Part shown: positions 40,293-48,262 of the stretch, one piece after another | How positions within the stretch are numbered: position 1 is the first letter of the stretch | Layout: the number at the start of each line of letters is the position of its first letter | IMG/VR virus record: IMGVR_UViG_3300025012_000917 | Coordinates: 1 to 59,309 of that record | Direction: 5' to 3' (one strand) | Origin: a virus | Length of the DNA: 59,309 nt | Position numbers and translations under genes: made by a program | The notes under the pieces: model-generated | Told to the model about the DNA's origin: nothing | The model's input: the letters and a program-made list of their open reading frames with translations, nothing else | Database searches by the model: none

Positions 40293-41446
40293 ACTAAAGC
40301 CTCCGTCGGTAATGTATCTTTGGGTTTCCGATCATACATACTAATAACCCCGCGAATGAATGATATCGCCATTTTTTGCCAAGTCTGCTGACTCGCCCAC
40401 TGCATGTTTTCCCGCGCGCGCGCCTGCGCTTCCGCGTAATTGTCACGGACATATTTCATGATGTCCCGAAGATCATCAATATCAACCTGACACCAACGGC
40501 TATTTAATGCTTGAGGGCATTTGAGGATATAGTTCGGATCGTCAATAATATGCAAAAATGACTTTGCGAGATAAGCATTATCTGATTTGAGATAATCTGT
40601 TTGAGCTCCCCAATCGCAAGCAATCACCGGAATCCCGGATGCCATCGCCTCAAGATATTGCATCCCCAATCCTTCCCCGCGCGAGCAAAGAACGAAACAA
40701 TCTACCGATCGATAAAGAGAAGCCATTCCATAATCCGATATTTTATCGCCCCAAAAAAGGATCCTCGGAGGATTCTTAGAATTAAAATTCATAGCAATAC
40801 GACGTAATCGCATCATACATTCACGGCGGTAAGACTTTGTAAAACCAGCATAATGACATTTAAAGATAAGCGTCACTTGATCCCGATCGCTAAATGCCGT
40901 AACGAACGCTTCGATCACAGATTCAAAATTCTTTCGTTCCGTAAAATCACCGGAGCAAAGGAACGTGAATCCCTTCTTATTTGAAATTTCAAGTTGCGGA
41001 CCATCTGGTGTGTATTTGAATGAATCGACAGCAATCGGAAGCGCTTCAATTTTCTCTTCTGGAATCCCGGATTCCACCCAGCTCTTTCGGTTGAATTCGC
41101 TAAACACAAATATCTTGTCCATTTTAAGAAGAGACTCCATCCATGGCTTAGGACATCTGTCTGTCTCAAAAAGCGTGTAGCAGATAGCCGGCGCATCCTT
41201 ATAAATAGGCTGCGCACGCGGGAGTTGATAGATAACATGCGGCGCTAATTTATTGACTCTTGTTTGTGTCATGCGAACAAGCCGAGATATTTTTTCCTGG
41301 GGGATAGCAACCCGTTCAGAATTCCACTCGTAAGCAGGCCGCAACTCAATTCCTACTCCCATTTGATCAAGCGCAAGAAGAAGCTCGCGGCTTAAATGCT
41401 CAAATCCGGATTGTCCCCACACAGGCGCATATACGATGAGTTCCAT
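40289..41446 (-). CDS. GT4 family glycosyltransferase
   Basis: ATG 41446 shares one base with the preceding stop. 385 residues; N-domain start LIVYAPVWGQSGFEHLSREL, then KGFTFLCSGDFTERKNFES and the GT4 C-terminal donor motif VLCSRGEGLGMQYLEAMASG with its E-x7-E-like acidic pair. Retaining transferase on a nucleotide sugar. Sister gene at 41750-42985 is similar in fold. Confidence 0.88.
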   Translation of the reverse strand: MELIVYAPVWGQSGFEHLSRELLLALDQMGVGIELRPAYEWNSERVAIPQEKISRLVRMTQTRVNKLAPHVIYQLPRAQPIYKDAPAICYTLFETDRCPKPWMESLLKMDKIFVFSEFNRKSWVESGIPEEKIEALPIAVDSFKYTPDGPQLEISNKKGFTFLCSGDFTERKNFESVIEAFVTAFSDRDQVTLIFKCHYAGFTKSYRRECMMRLRRIAMNFNSKNPPRILFWGDKISDYGMASLYRSVDCFVLCSRGEGLGMQYLEAMASGIPVIACDWGAQTDYLKSDNAYLAKSFLHIIDDPNYILKCPQALNSRWCQVDIDDLRDIMKYVRDNYAEAQARARENMQWASQQTWQKMAISFIRGVISMYDRKPKDTLPTEALV

Positions 41447-41745
41447 CAATCCCTCCAGAAAGTATTCACAAAAGCCCAGCTCATTGCCGATCCCCCAAGA
41501 ATAGATGCCGCAATAAAATAAACCTCAACATTTTTAAACTGTAAGAACATAAGCGCAGCCGCAATCCAAAACCCGGTACAAAATGGACAATTGAAAGGCT
41601 TCCGATCAAACCATTTGAATTGCATTGAAAGGATCTTGAAGAAAAGAGCCCCACCAGAAGCTGCTAAATAAAAAAGGATAAGGCTCGTCACTTGCCACCG
41701 CAGCAATGGGCGCAGGGACGAATCATGAATTTGATCTGTACCCAT
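41446..41745 (-). CDS. small membrane protein with CPFCTGFW motif
   Basis: A 99-residue protein with two or three membrane segments (VTSLILFYLAASGGALFF, FWIAAALMFLQF, VYFIAASILGG) and the CPFCTGFW motif seen in small membrane proteins of phages and bacteria (DUF1360-like). It may bind metal through the Cys pair. Its role next to glycosyltransferases is unknown. Confidence 0.68.
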   Translation of the reverse strand: MGTDQIHDSSLRPLLRWQVTSLILFYLAASGGALFFKILSMQFKWFDRKPFNCPFCTGFWIAAALMFLQFKNVEVYFIAASILGGSAMSWAFVNTFWRD

Positions 41746-41749
41746 ATTT

Positions 41750-42985
41750 TCATACGACCACCTCGAGATTTATCGGTTTTATAAAAGGCATTTCATGAGA
41801 CAAGAATAACATGTTCCATTCATCCACAATCCGACTCCAAGGATACTGCGTGGCAAATTCATAGCCTTTCTGAGCAACATCATCCCGATATTTTTTATCC
41901 TTAAATATTTTAATCATCGCAGCGGCTGATGCCATCACATCCGGAACCGGACGTTCAGTAAGATGAGATCCTGTCCATGTAAGCGTTCCAGCCGGCGGAA
42001 CTAAATGAGCCCGTCCATCAGCTCCAAGTTCCGCAGACGCTGAATGATTTAAAAGAATACATGGAAGTTTAGTTGCCATTGCTTCAAACGTCGGCATCCC
42101 GAATCCTTCTCCAGAAAGAAGAATGAACGCATCTGCAACCTGATAAAGTTTCGCGAGTTCCTCATTAGGAAGCATATGAAGCTCTGAGCTTGAATGCGCA
42201 ACTTGATCATAATACATAATGCTTTGGTTCTTTAATCCATTCACCAAAAGAAGCTCATCGATGTTCCATCCCATCACATCATTGAAATACATATGCGGCC
42301 AAAAAATAACTTTATCTTTAAATTCTGGAAGTTCAGAAAATATTTTCCAGGCCTGAATGAGTTGCGGGATATTCTTTCGTGATTGATTGCGAGACACGGT
42401 AAGGAACATAAATTTATCTTGAATCCCGAATTTCTGACGGAGAAGTCTTCGTTCTTTAGGATCTAAAGGTTTGAACATGTCTGTGTCGACGCCATGATAA
42501 ATCGTTCGAAGACGGCTTCTCGTCTCTTCATCCGATACGCTTTTTAAGACAGCATCCTTCGCATAATTGGTGTACGCAACCGGAATATCTATATCTTCAA
42601 TGGTCTTTACGATACCCGGAGGAAGGCCGCCGCATATCGGTTCGCCATCCACAGGAATATAACTACACCATTGAAATGATTTTCTAGTCCGACAAACATT
42701 CGGATCCGTAATGTACCAAAGCCACCAAAAATCACCGATTGTAAGAAGAATATCAGGTTGGAATTGTTCAACGACACGATCCAGAATATTGGATCCATAG
42801 AGGTTATCGTTTGTCCACCAGAAATGAATGTTATGCGGAAGATTCGGAGTAATATCTGCTCTGTGGTACCATCCGATATAGCCTATCTGGTGCCCACGCG
42901 CTGCCAACCCTATCGCAAGCTCTCGACCAAGACGTCCCATACCCGTAGGAATAAAAGGGGAATCGCTCATGCAAAGTATGCGCAT
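41750..42985 (-). CDS. GT4 family glycosyltransferase
   Basis: A 411-residue GT4: start ILCMSDSPFIPTGMGRLGREL (glycine-rich acceptor-side loop), central FMFLTVSRNQSRKNIPQLI, and donor motif LLSGEGFGMPTFEAMATKLP with the E-x7-E pair. ATG shares one base with the stop of the 36-residue HNH fragment. Transfers a sugar from an activated donor; first gene of the cargo run. Confidence 0.9.
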   Translation of the reverse strand: MRILCMSDSPFIPTGMGRLGRELAIGLAARGHQIGYIGWYHRADITPNLPHNIHFWWTNDNLYGSNILDRVVEQFQPDILLTIGDFWWLWYITDPNVCRTRKSFQWCSYIPVDGEPICGGLPPGIVKTIEDIDIPVAYTNYAKDAVLKSVSDEETRSRLRTIYHGVDTDMFKPLDPKERRLLRQKFGIQDKFMFLTVSRNQSRKNIPQLIQAWKIFSELPEFKDKVIFWPHMYFNDVMGWNIDELLLVNGLKNQSIMYYDQVAHSSSELHMLPNEELAKLYQVADAFILLSGEGFGMPTFEAMATKLPCILLNHSASAELGADGRAHLVPPAGTLTWTGSHLTERPVPDVMASAAAMIKIFKDKKYRDDVAQKGYEFATQYPWSRIVDEWNMLFLSHEMPFIKPINLEVVV

Positions 42986-43095
42986 TATTTTTTCCTTTCA
43001 TGTTCATTTACATAATGGCAATCTTTACATAAAGTTATTCCATTATTATTAAAGCCGTTATGACCTTTAATAAATTGGCCTAATTCATTTCTCAT
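42985..43095 (-). CDS. 36-residue HNH fragment protein
   Basis: Recovered from overlaps: ATG 43095 is in ATGA with the preceding stop, and TAA overlaps the GT4 ATG. The sequence ends NGITLCKDCHYVNEHERKK and carries the C-terminal HNH half-motif (N-x2-GI-x-LC-x2-CH) also present in the 3585-4646 nuclease. It lacks the first half of the domain, so it is probably a decayed homing nuclease remnant rather than an active enzyme. Confidence 0.6.
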   Translation of the reverse strand: MRNELGQFIKGHNGFNNNGITLCKDCHYVNEHERKK

Positions 43096-43592
43096 ATATT
43101 CCCAGGAAGGCTTGTCTGTAAAAATATTCTTACGCATAGCATAGTAATATCAGCAATAATCAAAAAACTATTTTCACCCAAATCTTCTCTTATATAATCG
43201 ACATTCTGAATTTCTAATGGCTTATCTAAATACTGAGTATCATTAACTGCTAAGCGAGTCCCTCTAACAACTGAGAGGAAATCATTCACAAAATCAAGCA
43301 TTCCCTGTCCTTGCGTACGCGTAGCATCCCCAATGATAGAAAGTTCTCTTTGGTTATAGCGCATCACCAAATAGGCCTTCACAATATGCGTAGCTTGTTT
43401 TTCCTGAGAAGCAACCCATTCCTCTTCAGTGCTTATAGGAGTAAAAAATATGGAAGGTAAAAGAGTAAGAGAAATATTAGGGATTAAAATATCAGGATGG
43501 ATAATCTCAACATATTTTACATATGAGAGTGTCTGCCCGGATTGATTGTTATTTTGAATCAATGTTTTTAATCGGGTGACAGTCGTTTTCAT
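43092..43592 (-). CDS. head-tail joining / tail terminator-type protein
   Basis: A 166-residue protein placed after the gp36-like connector: VTRLKTLIQNNNQSGQTLSYV, then HIVKAYLVMRYNQREL, VNDFLSVVRGTRLA and FLIIADITMLCVRIFL. Position and alpha/beta pattern fit a Mu gp37-like or tail terminator protein that completes the neck. Not confirmed by motif. Confidence 0.65.
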   Translation of the reverse strand: MKTTVTRLKTLIQNNNQSGQTLSYVKYVEIIHPDILIPNISLTLLPSIFFTPISTEEEWVASQEKQATHIVKAYLVMRYNQRELSIIGDATRTQGQGMLDFVNDFLSVVRGTRLAVNDTQYLDKPLEIQNVDYIREDLGENSFLIIADITMLCVRIFLQTSLPGNI

Positions 43593-43635
43593 TGCGGAAC
43601 TTTATAACACAAAAGTTTTTTTAAATCAACTTTGA

Positions 43636-44184
43636 TCAAGCGTCTCGTTCTTTTTCAATGTCATCAATAGTTCGAGTGTCCGTATTCCAATTAAATTCAC
43701 TATCTACATCAAAGATAGGAGCTTGTCCTTCAGCTCTGACTGCTTTCACTTCATCGCCATAAACTGCTGTAAATTCCGTAATCTGAATTTTGCGTTCCCG
43801 GATAAGCGCAAGGATTCCTGTCTCTTCATTGATATATTGATCGTAATAATCATTTTTCTTCTCAGAAGAGATTGGTCCCACGCGCGCAACGTTCGCGCGT
43901 AGTGTAAAGTAAGTCGCGAGATCAGATGCTATATCATCAAGCAAGACCGGAACATTAGCAGCTGCGGTGATAGGAATAGAGCTTGAGTAAACAACTTCAA
44001 GATATCCATTAATAAGTCTCGTTGCTCGTTCAAGTCCTCGAATAATCAGATTCCCAGGTATTTCCGTTTCATCCACATAATGCCCAGCCTGCGAAGTTAT
44101 GGCATAAGCATTCACTTCATTGCGAACGTCTCCAGAAGATCCATAAAGGATCTCGCTCGAATTATTGGGACTCGGAAACCCCAT
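43636..44184 (-). CDS. Mu gp36-like (DUF1320) connector protein
   Basis: A 182-residue protein with ERATRLINGYLEVVYSSSIPI, LLDDIASDLATYFTLR and NEETGILALIRERKIQI, the Mu gp36/DUF1320 connector layout that binds the portal side. It overlaps the preceding gene by 23 bases and lies just downstream of capsid genes as expected. Confidence 0.82.
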   Translation of the reverse strand: MGFPSPNNSSEILYGSSGDVRNEVNAYAITSQAGHYVDETEIPGNLIIRGLERATRLINGYLEVVYSSSIPITAAANVPVLLDDIASDLATYFTLRANVARVGPISSEKKNDYYDQYINEETGILALIRERKIQITEFTAVYGDEVKAVRAEGQAPIFDVDSEFNWNTDTRTIDDIEKERDA

Positions 44185-44524
44185 CGGTATTCTCCTTAAG
44201 AGGTTCTTGTTGCAGATCCTCTAACGGTTTCGTTTCTTCCGGAATTCTAGCCAACGCTTCTTTAGCCAGATCATTATCAAATTGCTTTTTGAAAAACTCA
44301 ATATCCGCATGCACACGATTATACGCCGGACCAAACGTACTCGGTACGTTAAGACCTGTATACACACAAAGCGCCACCAGTTTTGAGAATATAGCGTTCA
44401 CATCAAAAATAGGAACGACTTTATTTTGATCTTGATCATCTTGTCCGAATTGTATGGGGACGTAAAGCGCATCCGAAAGTTTGGTGAGAATATCGTCTAC
44501 TGTTTCCTTAGTCAATTTTTCCAT
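44162..44524 (-). CDS. capsid-region protein of unknown function
   Basis: A 120-residue helical acidic protein (ETVDDILTKLSDALYVPIQF, IFSKLVALCVYTGLN) with a Pro/Glu-rich tail. It is sandwiched between small head proteins and overlaps both. Possibly an assembly factor; no family recognised. Confidence 0.6.
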   Translation of the reverse strand: MEKLTKETVDDILTKLSDALYVPIQFGQDDQDQNKVVPIFDVNAIFSKLVALCVYTGLNVPSTFGPAYNRVHADIEFFKKQFDNDLAKEALARIPEETKPLEDLQQEPLKENTDGVSESQ

Positions 44525-44780
44525 CCGTCACCAATCCTTTCGATTTCTTATTGATTAATTTTTCAGCCTGTTTCTCTCCGATGCCCATCATCTTAGAAAC
44601 AGCAACAGCATTATAGGCGGAAGAACTAGCCGGCATTTTAGCACTGATTTCTTTTGCGCGCTTTTCATTATCGTATTCTTGACGGTTTTCGCGGCTCACA
44701 AAAGCGCGTGCGGCTTGAGATTTGTTTCGGATGATTGCATATTTTTCTTGGGGTTTTTTAATGATTATTCCGAAGGCCAT
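44508..44780 (-). CDS. small basic head-region protein
   Basis: Start at ATG 44780 with AAGGAG seven bases upstream; 90 residues, basic and helical (YAIIRNKSQAARAFVSREN, MMGIGEKQAEKLINKKS). The MGIGEKQAEKLI segment resembles a helix-hairpin-helix, so DNA binding is possible. It follows the strong hairpin after the capsid gene. Confidence 0.62.
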   Translation of the reverse strand: MAFGIIIKKPQEKYAIIRNKSQAARAFVSRENRQEYDNEKRAKEISAKMPASSSAYNAVAVSKMMGIGEKQAEKLINKKSKGLVTDGKID

Positions 44781-44803
44781 TTGTCTACTCCTTAAAAGGA
44801 TCA

Positions 44804-44839
44804 GGGGGCTCACCGGCTCTCGCGGGCCAGCTAACCCCC
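44804..44839 (-). terminator. strong hairpin downstream of major capsid gene
   Basis: On the minus strand a 14-base imperfect stem (GGGGGTTAGCTGGC with GCCGGTGAGCCCCC, one A-G mismatch and three wobbles) closes an eight-base loop. It follows the capsid stop by about 25 bases and is followed by only four T residues, so it may be a partial terminator, an RNA processing site or a stability element that favours capsid mRNA. Confidence 0.6.
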
Positions 44840-44864
44840 ATCACCTTTATGCGCAACTCACTGT

Positions 44865-45794
44865 TTAGGACAAGACGTCCGTAATGAGGTTGGCCGCATT
44901 GGAAGTCACGAGTTCTTCGGCCTGAATAACCGAAACCTCAATGTACTCGCCTTTGCGGTGCTCGTCACGATACGATCTTACAATGTTGTCCTGAACTCGC
45001 ATGATGTAGCCCCAGGAAATGGCATCCAACGAAACAGCCATTTCACGGTAAAACACAGGAACCGAATCTCCCCAGATCTTGGCGATCGAGGAAGATGCAT
45101 TCAGTTTCGACGTGTCTTCCGTAGCGCCCGCGATAATAATCGCGAGGTTGAACATCACAGGAGGCAGTTCACCATTGATCAGAAGCCCTTTATTCTCTTG
45201 TCCGCCATTAACCACATAGCGAATAAGATCGCGGAGCGTACTGTCCCGCTTCACAACGTCTTTCACATTCTCCGCAAGAAGAATCGCATTCGGCTCAACG
45301 CCCGCATTATTGCGGATGCTGTCTTTCGCCGTATCGATATCTTTCTCAATCGTCGGAGATGTGCCATCCCATTTCGGGGAAGCCGCCACCGTGGCGACAA
45401 CGTTGCCAGAGTTCTGACAAACAGCTTGCACTCTCTTTTCCTGTCCTAATTCGATCCATTTTAACAATTTCGCAGTCGTATTAATGCGCGGACGGACAGG
45501 ACTGTCTGCGTTATTAATGATTCGATCTGCCAGAAGATGTCTTAATGCATACTCTTCTGCTGCATACGATGCTGTTGAAGGCATCCACTCAACTTCCTTC
45601 GCCCGTGCGCCTGCAGCGCGTAGGGAATCCACATCACGAAGTTCTTCGCGTGAGAAAGTGTAATAGACGTCCGATTCTTTCATGACCGTGACGACTGGAA
45701 ACATTTCCTCAGCAACAAAAGCTCGGTTGCGGAACTGGAGGGCGAAGTTAGTGAGCGGCACGTTTACGTGGACGTCACTTGGCTTTGATGGCAT
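44865..45794 (-). CDS. major capsid protein
   Basis: A 309-residue protein after the decoration gene with PLTNFALQFRNRAFVAEEMFPVV at the N-terminus, YYTFSREELRDVD, TAKLLKWIELGQEKRV and a VNGGQENKGLLINGELP insertion. Layout and position match phage capsid (HK97-fold, Mu gpT/family E-like) proteins. A strong hairpin follows. No obvious cleavage site is seen, although the protease gene lies upstream. Confidence 0.85.
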   Translation of the reverse strand: MPSKPSDVHVNVPLTNFALQFRNRAFVAEEMFPVVTVMKESDVYYTFSREELRDVDSLRAAGARAKEVEWMPSTASYAAEEYALRHLLADRIINNADSPVRPRINTTAKLLKWIELGQEKRVQAVCQNSGNVVATVAASPKWDGTSPTIEKDIDTAKDSIRNNAGVEPNAILLAENVKDVVKRDSTLRDLIRYVVNGGQENKGLLINGELPPVMFNLAIIIAGATEDTSKLNASSSIAKIWGDSVPVFYREMAVSLDAISWGYIMRVQDNIVRSYRDEHRKGEYIEVSVIQAEELVTSNAANLITDVLS

Positions 45795-45797
45795 TGC

Positions 45798-46202
45798 TTA
45801 TGCCCTCCGAATCTGAAGGAAGCAAGTGATCTGATCCCCGGAAGTACCTGCCGGTTCTGCTGCGGCTCCCTCTTCTGGCACTCCCACAATTCCATCTCCT
45901 GTGACGCCGCCATTATTCGAAACGCGACCTACTGCGTCTGAAATAAGGAGCGGAACGCCCTTAGAAACGGCTGCGGAAATTTCGACAAGGGATTTTCCCA
46001 ATTGCCGAACTCTGACCGTATCACCTGACGCGCTCGTTGCATTTTGTACAACGCCTGCGATCTTCGGAGCCTTAGCGGCTCCATAAGTGACAAAGCCAGG
46101 AGTGGTCGAATAGGTTACAACGCGATATTTCGCGATGGCCTGATCAGCCCGGAAAGTATCCTCCATGATCGGCATGTCACCACGAATACCTGTGTTTGCC
46201 AT
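45798..46202 (-). CDS. DUF2190-like capsid decoration protein
   Basis: A 134-residue protein with EDTFRADQAIAKYRVVTYS, APKIAGVVQNATSASGDTVRV, GKSLVEISAAVSKGVPL, and a Gly/Thr-rich end. This is the decoration/head-stabilisation pattern (DUF2190). It precedes the capsid gene by three bases, the usual arrangement. Confidence 0.85.
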   Translation of the reverse strand: MANTGIRGDMPIMEDTFRADQAIAKYRVVTYSTTPGFVTYGAAKAPKIAGVVQNATSASGDTVRVRQLGKSLVEISAAVSKGVPLLISDAVGRVSNNGGVTGDGIVGVPEEGAAAEPAGTSGDQITCFLQIRRA

Positions 46203-46291
46203 TGGAGTGATCTCCTGCTTCTTTTAAAGGTTATGAATTCAATTATCGGAATGAATATCCCCTTGCGAGGATGAAGGCTCCCGACTTGACC

Positions 46292-46948
46292 TTACGCTTT
46301 AATCTTTCTTTTCGGAGCAACAGCTATGAGAGCTTCCCCATAGTCTATTGTTCTACCGAGCTTTAATTGCTCGGCCTGATATTCGAAAGCCTTCAAGGCA
46401 AGTGCCTCATCCTGAAGCGGCAATTTTTGGATTGTCCCTTCTGATCGCACTTCCATGAATTTTTCTTCCGTAGTATCTCCCGATTCTTCGCCATCCACAA
46501 CTTCATGGACTGAGAATTCCGAATTGACAGGCACAACCTGTTTCATCTTCGAAATAATGTCCTTGAAAAGTGATAACTGAGAATGTGAAACTTTACTTCC
46601 ATTCTTGTCCGTAAAGGAAGCGACCTCTCCTTCAGAAGTCAAAGACTCCATAAAGGAAACAACTGCTTCTTTATGAGCAGGAATGATTTTCCCAGCTTTT
46701 ACTTGCGCTTCGACGAACGATTTGACCTCGGCCTTTTTCGATTCGGAGAATGCTTTCGCTTTCTCCTTTTCGGCGGATTCCGCACGATCTTTCAATTGGC
46801 GGTTCTCCTCCTCACGTTTTTCGGCGAGTTCTTTAAACTGCTTCGCATCGCGTTGGGCGCTTTCGAGCTTGAGCGTGAAATCTTTCTGAATCTTTTCCTG
46901 ATTGTCAGAAAGTTCAGTAAACTTCTTTTCCAGTTCTTTAATGTCCAT
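46292..46948 (-). CDS. scaffolding protein
   Basis: A 218-residue, highly charged coiled-coil protein (ELEKKFTELSDNQEKIQKDF, REEENRQLKDRAESAEKEK) with a Gly-poor C-terminal domain (DEALALKAFEYQAEQLKLG). Placed after the protease and before the decoration and capsid genes, this is a procapsid scaffold. The 89 bases downstream hold no gene. Confidence 0.78.
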   Translation of the reverse strand: MDIKELEKKFTELSDNQEKIQKDFTLKLESAQRDAKQFKELAEKREEENRQLKDRAESAEKEKAKAFSESKKAEVKSFVEAQVKAGKIIPAHKEAVVSFMESLTSEGEVASFTDKNGSKVSHSQLSLFKDIISKMKQVVPVNSEFSVHEVVDGEESGDTTEEKFMEVRSEGTIQKLPLQDEALALKAFEYQAEQLKLGRTIDYGEALIAVAPKRKIKA

Positions 46949-46965
46949 ATTGACAACCTCCTTTC

Positions 46966-47778
46966 CTAGCTTGATAGTTTGCTTTGAAAGATTTTCATAT
47001 CAGCCTCAATGCTTAAGGCTTTTGCTAAAACATGATCCTTGGCTTCCTCTTCGCAAAAGAAACAAACCTCTCCGAAACAAACGGTCTCCTGTAACTCCAG
47101 ATGTTCTGAGAGTTGTATTGGTTCCATACCAGTCACGGCCGGCATTTCTTGGCCTAAAAGAGCAATGGCTTTCAGGACATTCCTATAGATCGGAGAATCG
47201 GTTTGAGTTCCGAGTTTGAATTTCGGGTAAAGTTCAATACTTCGCTCAGGGAACCGTCTCTCTTTTATAAAATCGATCACCTGTTTAGGGACATTGGCTA
47301 TCTTGGCAAAAAGACGTTTGGTTCCATCCTCAACCGTCTTGACGAATACATCGACGATATCCCCATAGCTTGCAAGTCCGGCAAGAGACTTCTGATTTTC
47401 CTCATGCGTGATCTTAAGCTTGGGGCGGACTTCACCTTTTAGCTTCTGAAAATTGCTGGCAATATCTTCAAGGTCTTTATCCGTAAACTCATCGCCGTTA
47501 TGGGTACCGGATCTAAAGATTTCCATCTCTGGGATTTCTAACCCATCTTTTTTTTCGATTAATTCCTGCTTCATCTTGTTTGCCTCCGCGATGGTCATCA
47601 CCGGATTAAATGCCTCGAATTTAAGATTTGCGATCTGAATCGCTTTCGCTTCACATCCTTTTTTCCCATCTTGCTCAAAGGCTAAAAGGATGCCATTAGC
47701 AATGGCCACCCATTTTTTCTTTTGTTTCTTAGAAAGCCCTTTGATATGATTTTCGACATCAGAAATGGTAAATGGCAT
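46966..47778 (-). CDS. Mu gpI-like prohead protease
   Basis: From ATG 47778 (TGATG overlap), 270 residues. The N-terminal KKQKKKWVAIANGILLAFEQ segment precedes the protease-like core (MEIFRSGTHNGDEFTDKDLEDI, KLKITHEENQKSLAGLASYGDI, PERSIELYPKF, ALLGQEMPAVTG). This matches Mu gpI-type maturation proteases. A C-terminal CFGEVCFFCEEE adds three Cys. It is followed by the scaffold as usual. Confidence 0.8.
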   Translation of the reverse strand: MPFTISDVENHIKGLSKKQKKKWVAIANGILLAFEQDGKKGCEAKAIQIANLKFEAFNPVMTIAEANKMKQELIEKKDGLEIPEMEIFRSGTHNGDEFTDKDLEDIASNFQKLKGEVRPKLKITHEENQKSLAGLASYGDIVDVFVKTVEDGTKRLFAKIANVPKQVIDFIKERRFPERSIELYPKFKLGTQTDSPIYRNVLKAIALLGQEMPAVTGMEPIQLSEHLELQETVCFGEVCFFCEEEAKDHVLAKALSIEADMKIFQSKLSS

Positions 47779-48212
47779 CAATAATTCTCATCGTACCCGG
47801 TCACCCAACCGCCAACATATGGCGTAAGATTGTCTCCAGAAGTATTGATCACAAAATTATCACTGATATAGGCACCCTTTAGTTCTGCATCTTTTCCAAA
47901 TTGAAATGAAAAAGGCGTGTTGGATGGAAGTCTTAAAACTCCAGAAATAGGATTAGCGCTCCCAGATTTTAAACGAATCGCAGCGCCGGCATTCTGAACC
48001 GTAAGCATTAAAGAATCAATAGAGAATCTTTTTCCGGATGGAACTGTATGAATGGTCGAGTCGCCAGATCCCGTAATGTGAATCTGCTCATTCCAATATT
48101 GACGACCTTGACCATCTCCAGTTCCTGGCAAATAAACCGGAATCGATCCGATTTCACGTCGAAGTTCCGTTATAATGCCGCCGTCTTTATCGCCAATATT
48201 TACAATTTCCAT
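47778..48212 (-). CDS. beta-rich virion protein
   Basis: A 144-residue protein with IHITGSGDSTIHTVPSGKRFSI, LMLTVQNAGAAIRLK, GVLRLPSNTPFSFQF and ends GGWVTGYDENY. The beta-sandwich-like pattern suggests a structural or decoration protein. It overlaps the protease start. No family recognised. Confidence 0.6.
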   Translation of the reverse strand: MEIVNIGDKDGGIITELRREIGSIPVYLPGTGDGQGRQYWNEQIHITGSGDSTIHTVPSGKRFSIDSLMLTVQNAGAAIRLKSGSANPISGVLRLPSNTPFSFQFGKDAELKGAYISDNFVINTSGDNLTPYVGGWVTGYDENY

Positions 48213-48262
48213 TTATGATTCCTCGCTTTCATTATAGGTTCGGAGATTCGATATTGCAAATC

